Shown here: one piece after another, positions 63,462-64,000 of the stretch
Layout: the number at the start of each line of letters is the position of its first letter
Position numbering within the stretch: position 1 is the first letter of the stretch
DNA from: an uncultured Rhodobacterales bacterium
Lineage (GTDB): Bacteria; Pseudomonadota; Alphaproteobacteria; Rhodobacterales; Rhodobacteraceae
Assembly (NCBI GenBank): GCA_903873585.1
Contig: CAIQOV010000025.1
Coordinates: 1 to 64,000, forward strand
DNA: 64,000 nt
Direction: 5' to 3'
Notes under the pieces: model-generated
Databases searched by the model: none
Seen by the model: the letters and a program-made list of their open reading frames with translations, nothing else
What the model was told of the DNA's origin: nothing
Made by a program: the position numbers and the translations under genes

Positions 63462-64000
63462 GTGCGGCGGCCCAGCGTTGCGGCTTGGGTGGGTTCGTGG
63501 CCGTAAATCACTTCCGCGCCGGTTTGGCGCGCAATGCGCAGCACTTTGGCGGCGGATTTGGCGGCGGTGATGGGGTCATCGGCGTCGGGAAAACCCTCGG
63601 CTGGTTCTGAAGCGCGGTTGATGGCGTCGGCGGTCAGCAGCACGGCTTGCCCGCCCACCGTCACCAAGGCTGACAAATGCCCCGCTGTGTGGCCGGGTGT
63701 TGGGATCAGGCGCAGGCCGTGGCAGATTTGCGTGGCGCGTTTCAGGGTGCGGTAGCGCGCTTGGGGCCATGCCATCGGGCGATGGGCGCCAAAGTACAAC
63801 GGCGCAGGTTCGGCGCGTTCGGTGGCGGTTAGGATGATCTGAGCATGGGTGAACAGCGGCAGGGAACCCACATGGTCGATATGGCTGTGGCTTAGGATCA
63901 CATGGCTGATGTCGCCTACGCGCAGGCCCGAAAGCCCCAAAGCGCCTTCGGCGGTTTGGGTGGCATTGAAGTTCACCAGCCGCCCGAACCTGTCTAACCC
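63452..64000 (-). CDS. Metallo-beta-lactamase-fold hydrolase, partial (start outside window)
   Basis: The frame runs from the stop at 63452 to the right edge, so the N-terminus is missing. At least 182 residues are present. The zinc motif HSHIDH lies near the edge, followed by TPGHTAGHLS and YGHEP at the C-terminus. The layout fits the N-acyl homoserine lactonase / MBL-fold hydrolase group, but its substrate is unknown. It overlaps the transporter gene by ten bases. Confidence 0.85.
   Translation of the reverse strand, partial: GLDRFGRLVNFNATQTAEGALGLSGLRVGDISHVILSHSHIDHVGSLPLFTHAQIILTATERAEPAPLYFGAHRPMAWPQARYRTLKRATQICHGLRLIPTPGHTAGHLSALVTVGGQAVLLTADAINRASEPAEGFPDADDPITAAKSAAKVLRIARQTGAEVIYGHEPTQAATLGRRTWP

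Overview
The window reads as a stretch of chromosome from an alphaproteobacterium, most likely Rhodobacterales (Rhodobacteraceae). The signs are high GC, an F1-only atpHAGDC operon, the dnaX-ybaB-recR cluster, TrcR (DUF1013) and FYDLN-acid proteins, a divergent tesA / ybbA-ybbP block, an L21 with an Ala-rich tail, and many small palindromic intergenic repeats. Gene density is high. There is no rRNA, CRISPR array, transposase or prophage. Two tRNA genes are present: Ser-CGA at 294-383 and Ala-GGC at 43166-43241.

Layout. 1-4.4 kb: tRNA-Ser, rplU-rpmA, a GNAT acetyltransferase and the pxpABC 5-oxoprolinase genes. 4.5-12.9 kb: a carnitine/betaine catabolic locus. A divergent GlxA/AraC-type regulator faces a BKACE (dehydrocarnitine cleavage) gene, a carnitine dehydrogenase-thioesterase fusion, an SDR, an acyl-CoA dehydrogenase, an ADP-forming CoA ligase and caiD. 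Together these could take gamma-butyrobetaine or crotonobetaine through L-carnitine to glycine betaine. 12.9-14.6 kb: a 142-bp tandem triplication attached to the 3' end of an FAD-linked oxidase gene that also carries a frameshift. 14.6-18.5 kb: arylesterase and YbbA-YbbP export system. 18.5-26.9 kb: a moc-like (rhizopine or methoxy-inositol-like) catabolic region: a PanB-like protein, a Rieske ferredoxin (MocE-like), a membrane desaturase-fold oxygenase (MocD-like), a LacI-type regulator, a TIM-barrel isomerase, a sugar-type ABC transporter and an inositol-dehydrogenase-like enzyme.

27-34.4 kb: multicopper oxidase, argE-like deacylase, mnmH, a dimethylformamidase-like protein, a MaoC-phosphotransacetylase fusion and a flavin reductase. 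34.5-41 kb: dnaX-ybaB-recR, dimethylargininase, trcR, ald and its Lrp-type regulator. 41.2-43 kb: a low-GC two-gene island (fucosyltransferase-like gene plus an unknown gene) beside tRNA-Ala. 43.3-49.9 kb: housekeeping genes (ygjP, GntR regulator, clpA, gloB, GFA protein, methyltransferase). 50-55 kb: F1 ATP synthase operon. 55-64 kb: prs, isomerase, hydrolase, threonine aldolase, ycgN, ribF, MaoC protein, HAD phosphatase, Mn-pyrophosphatase, EamA transporter and a metallo-beta-lactamase-fold protein cut by the window edge.

The two catabolic regions are the most distinctive content. Each has its own regulator, and their enzyme sets fit one another. Three families of short palindromic repeats are scattered between genes. 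Family assignments rest on reading motifs by eye; no database search was run.
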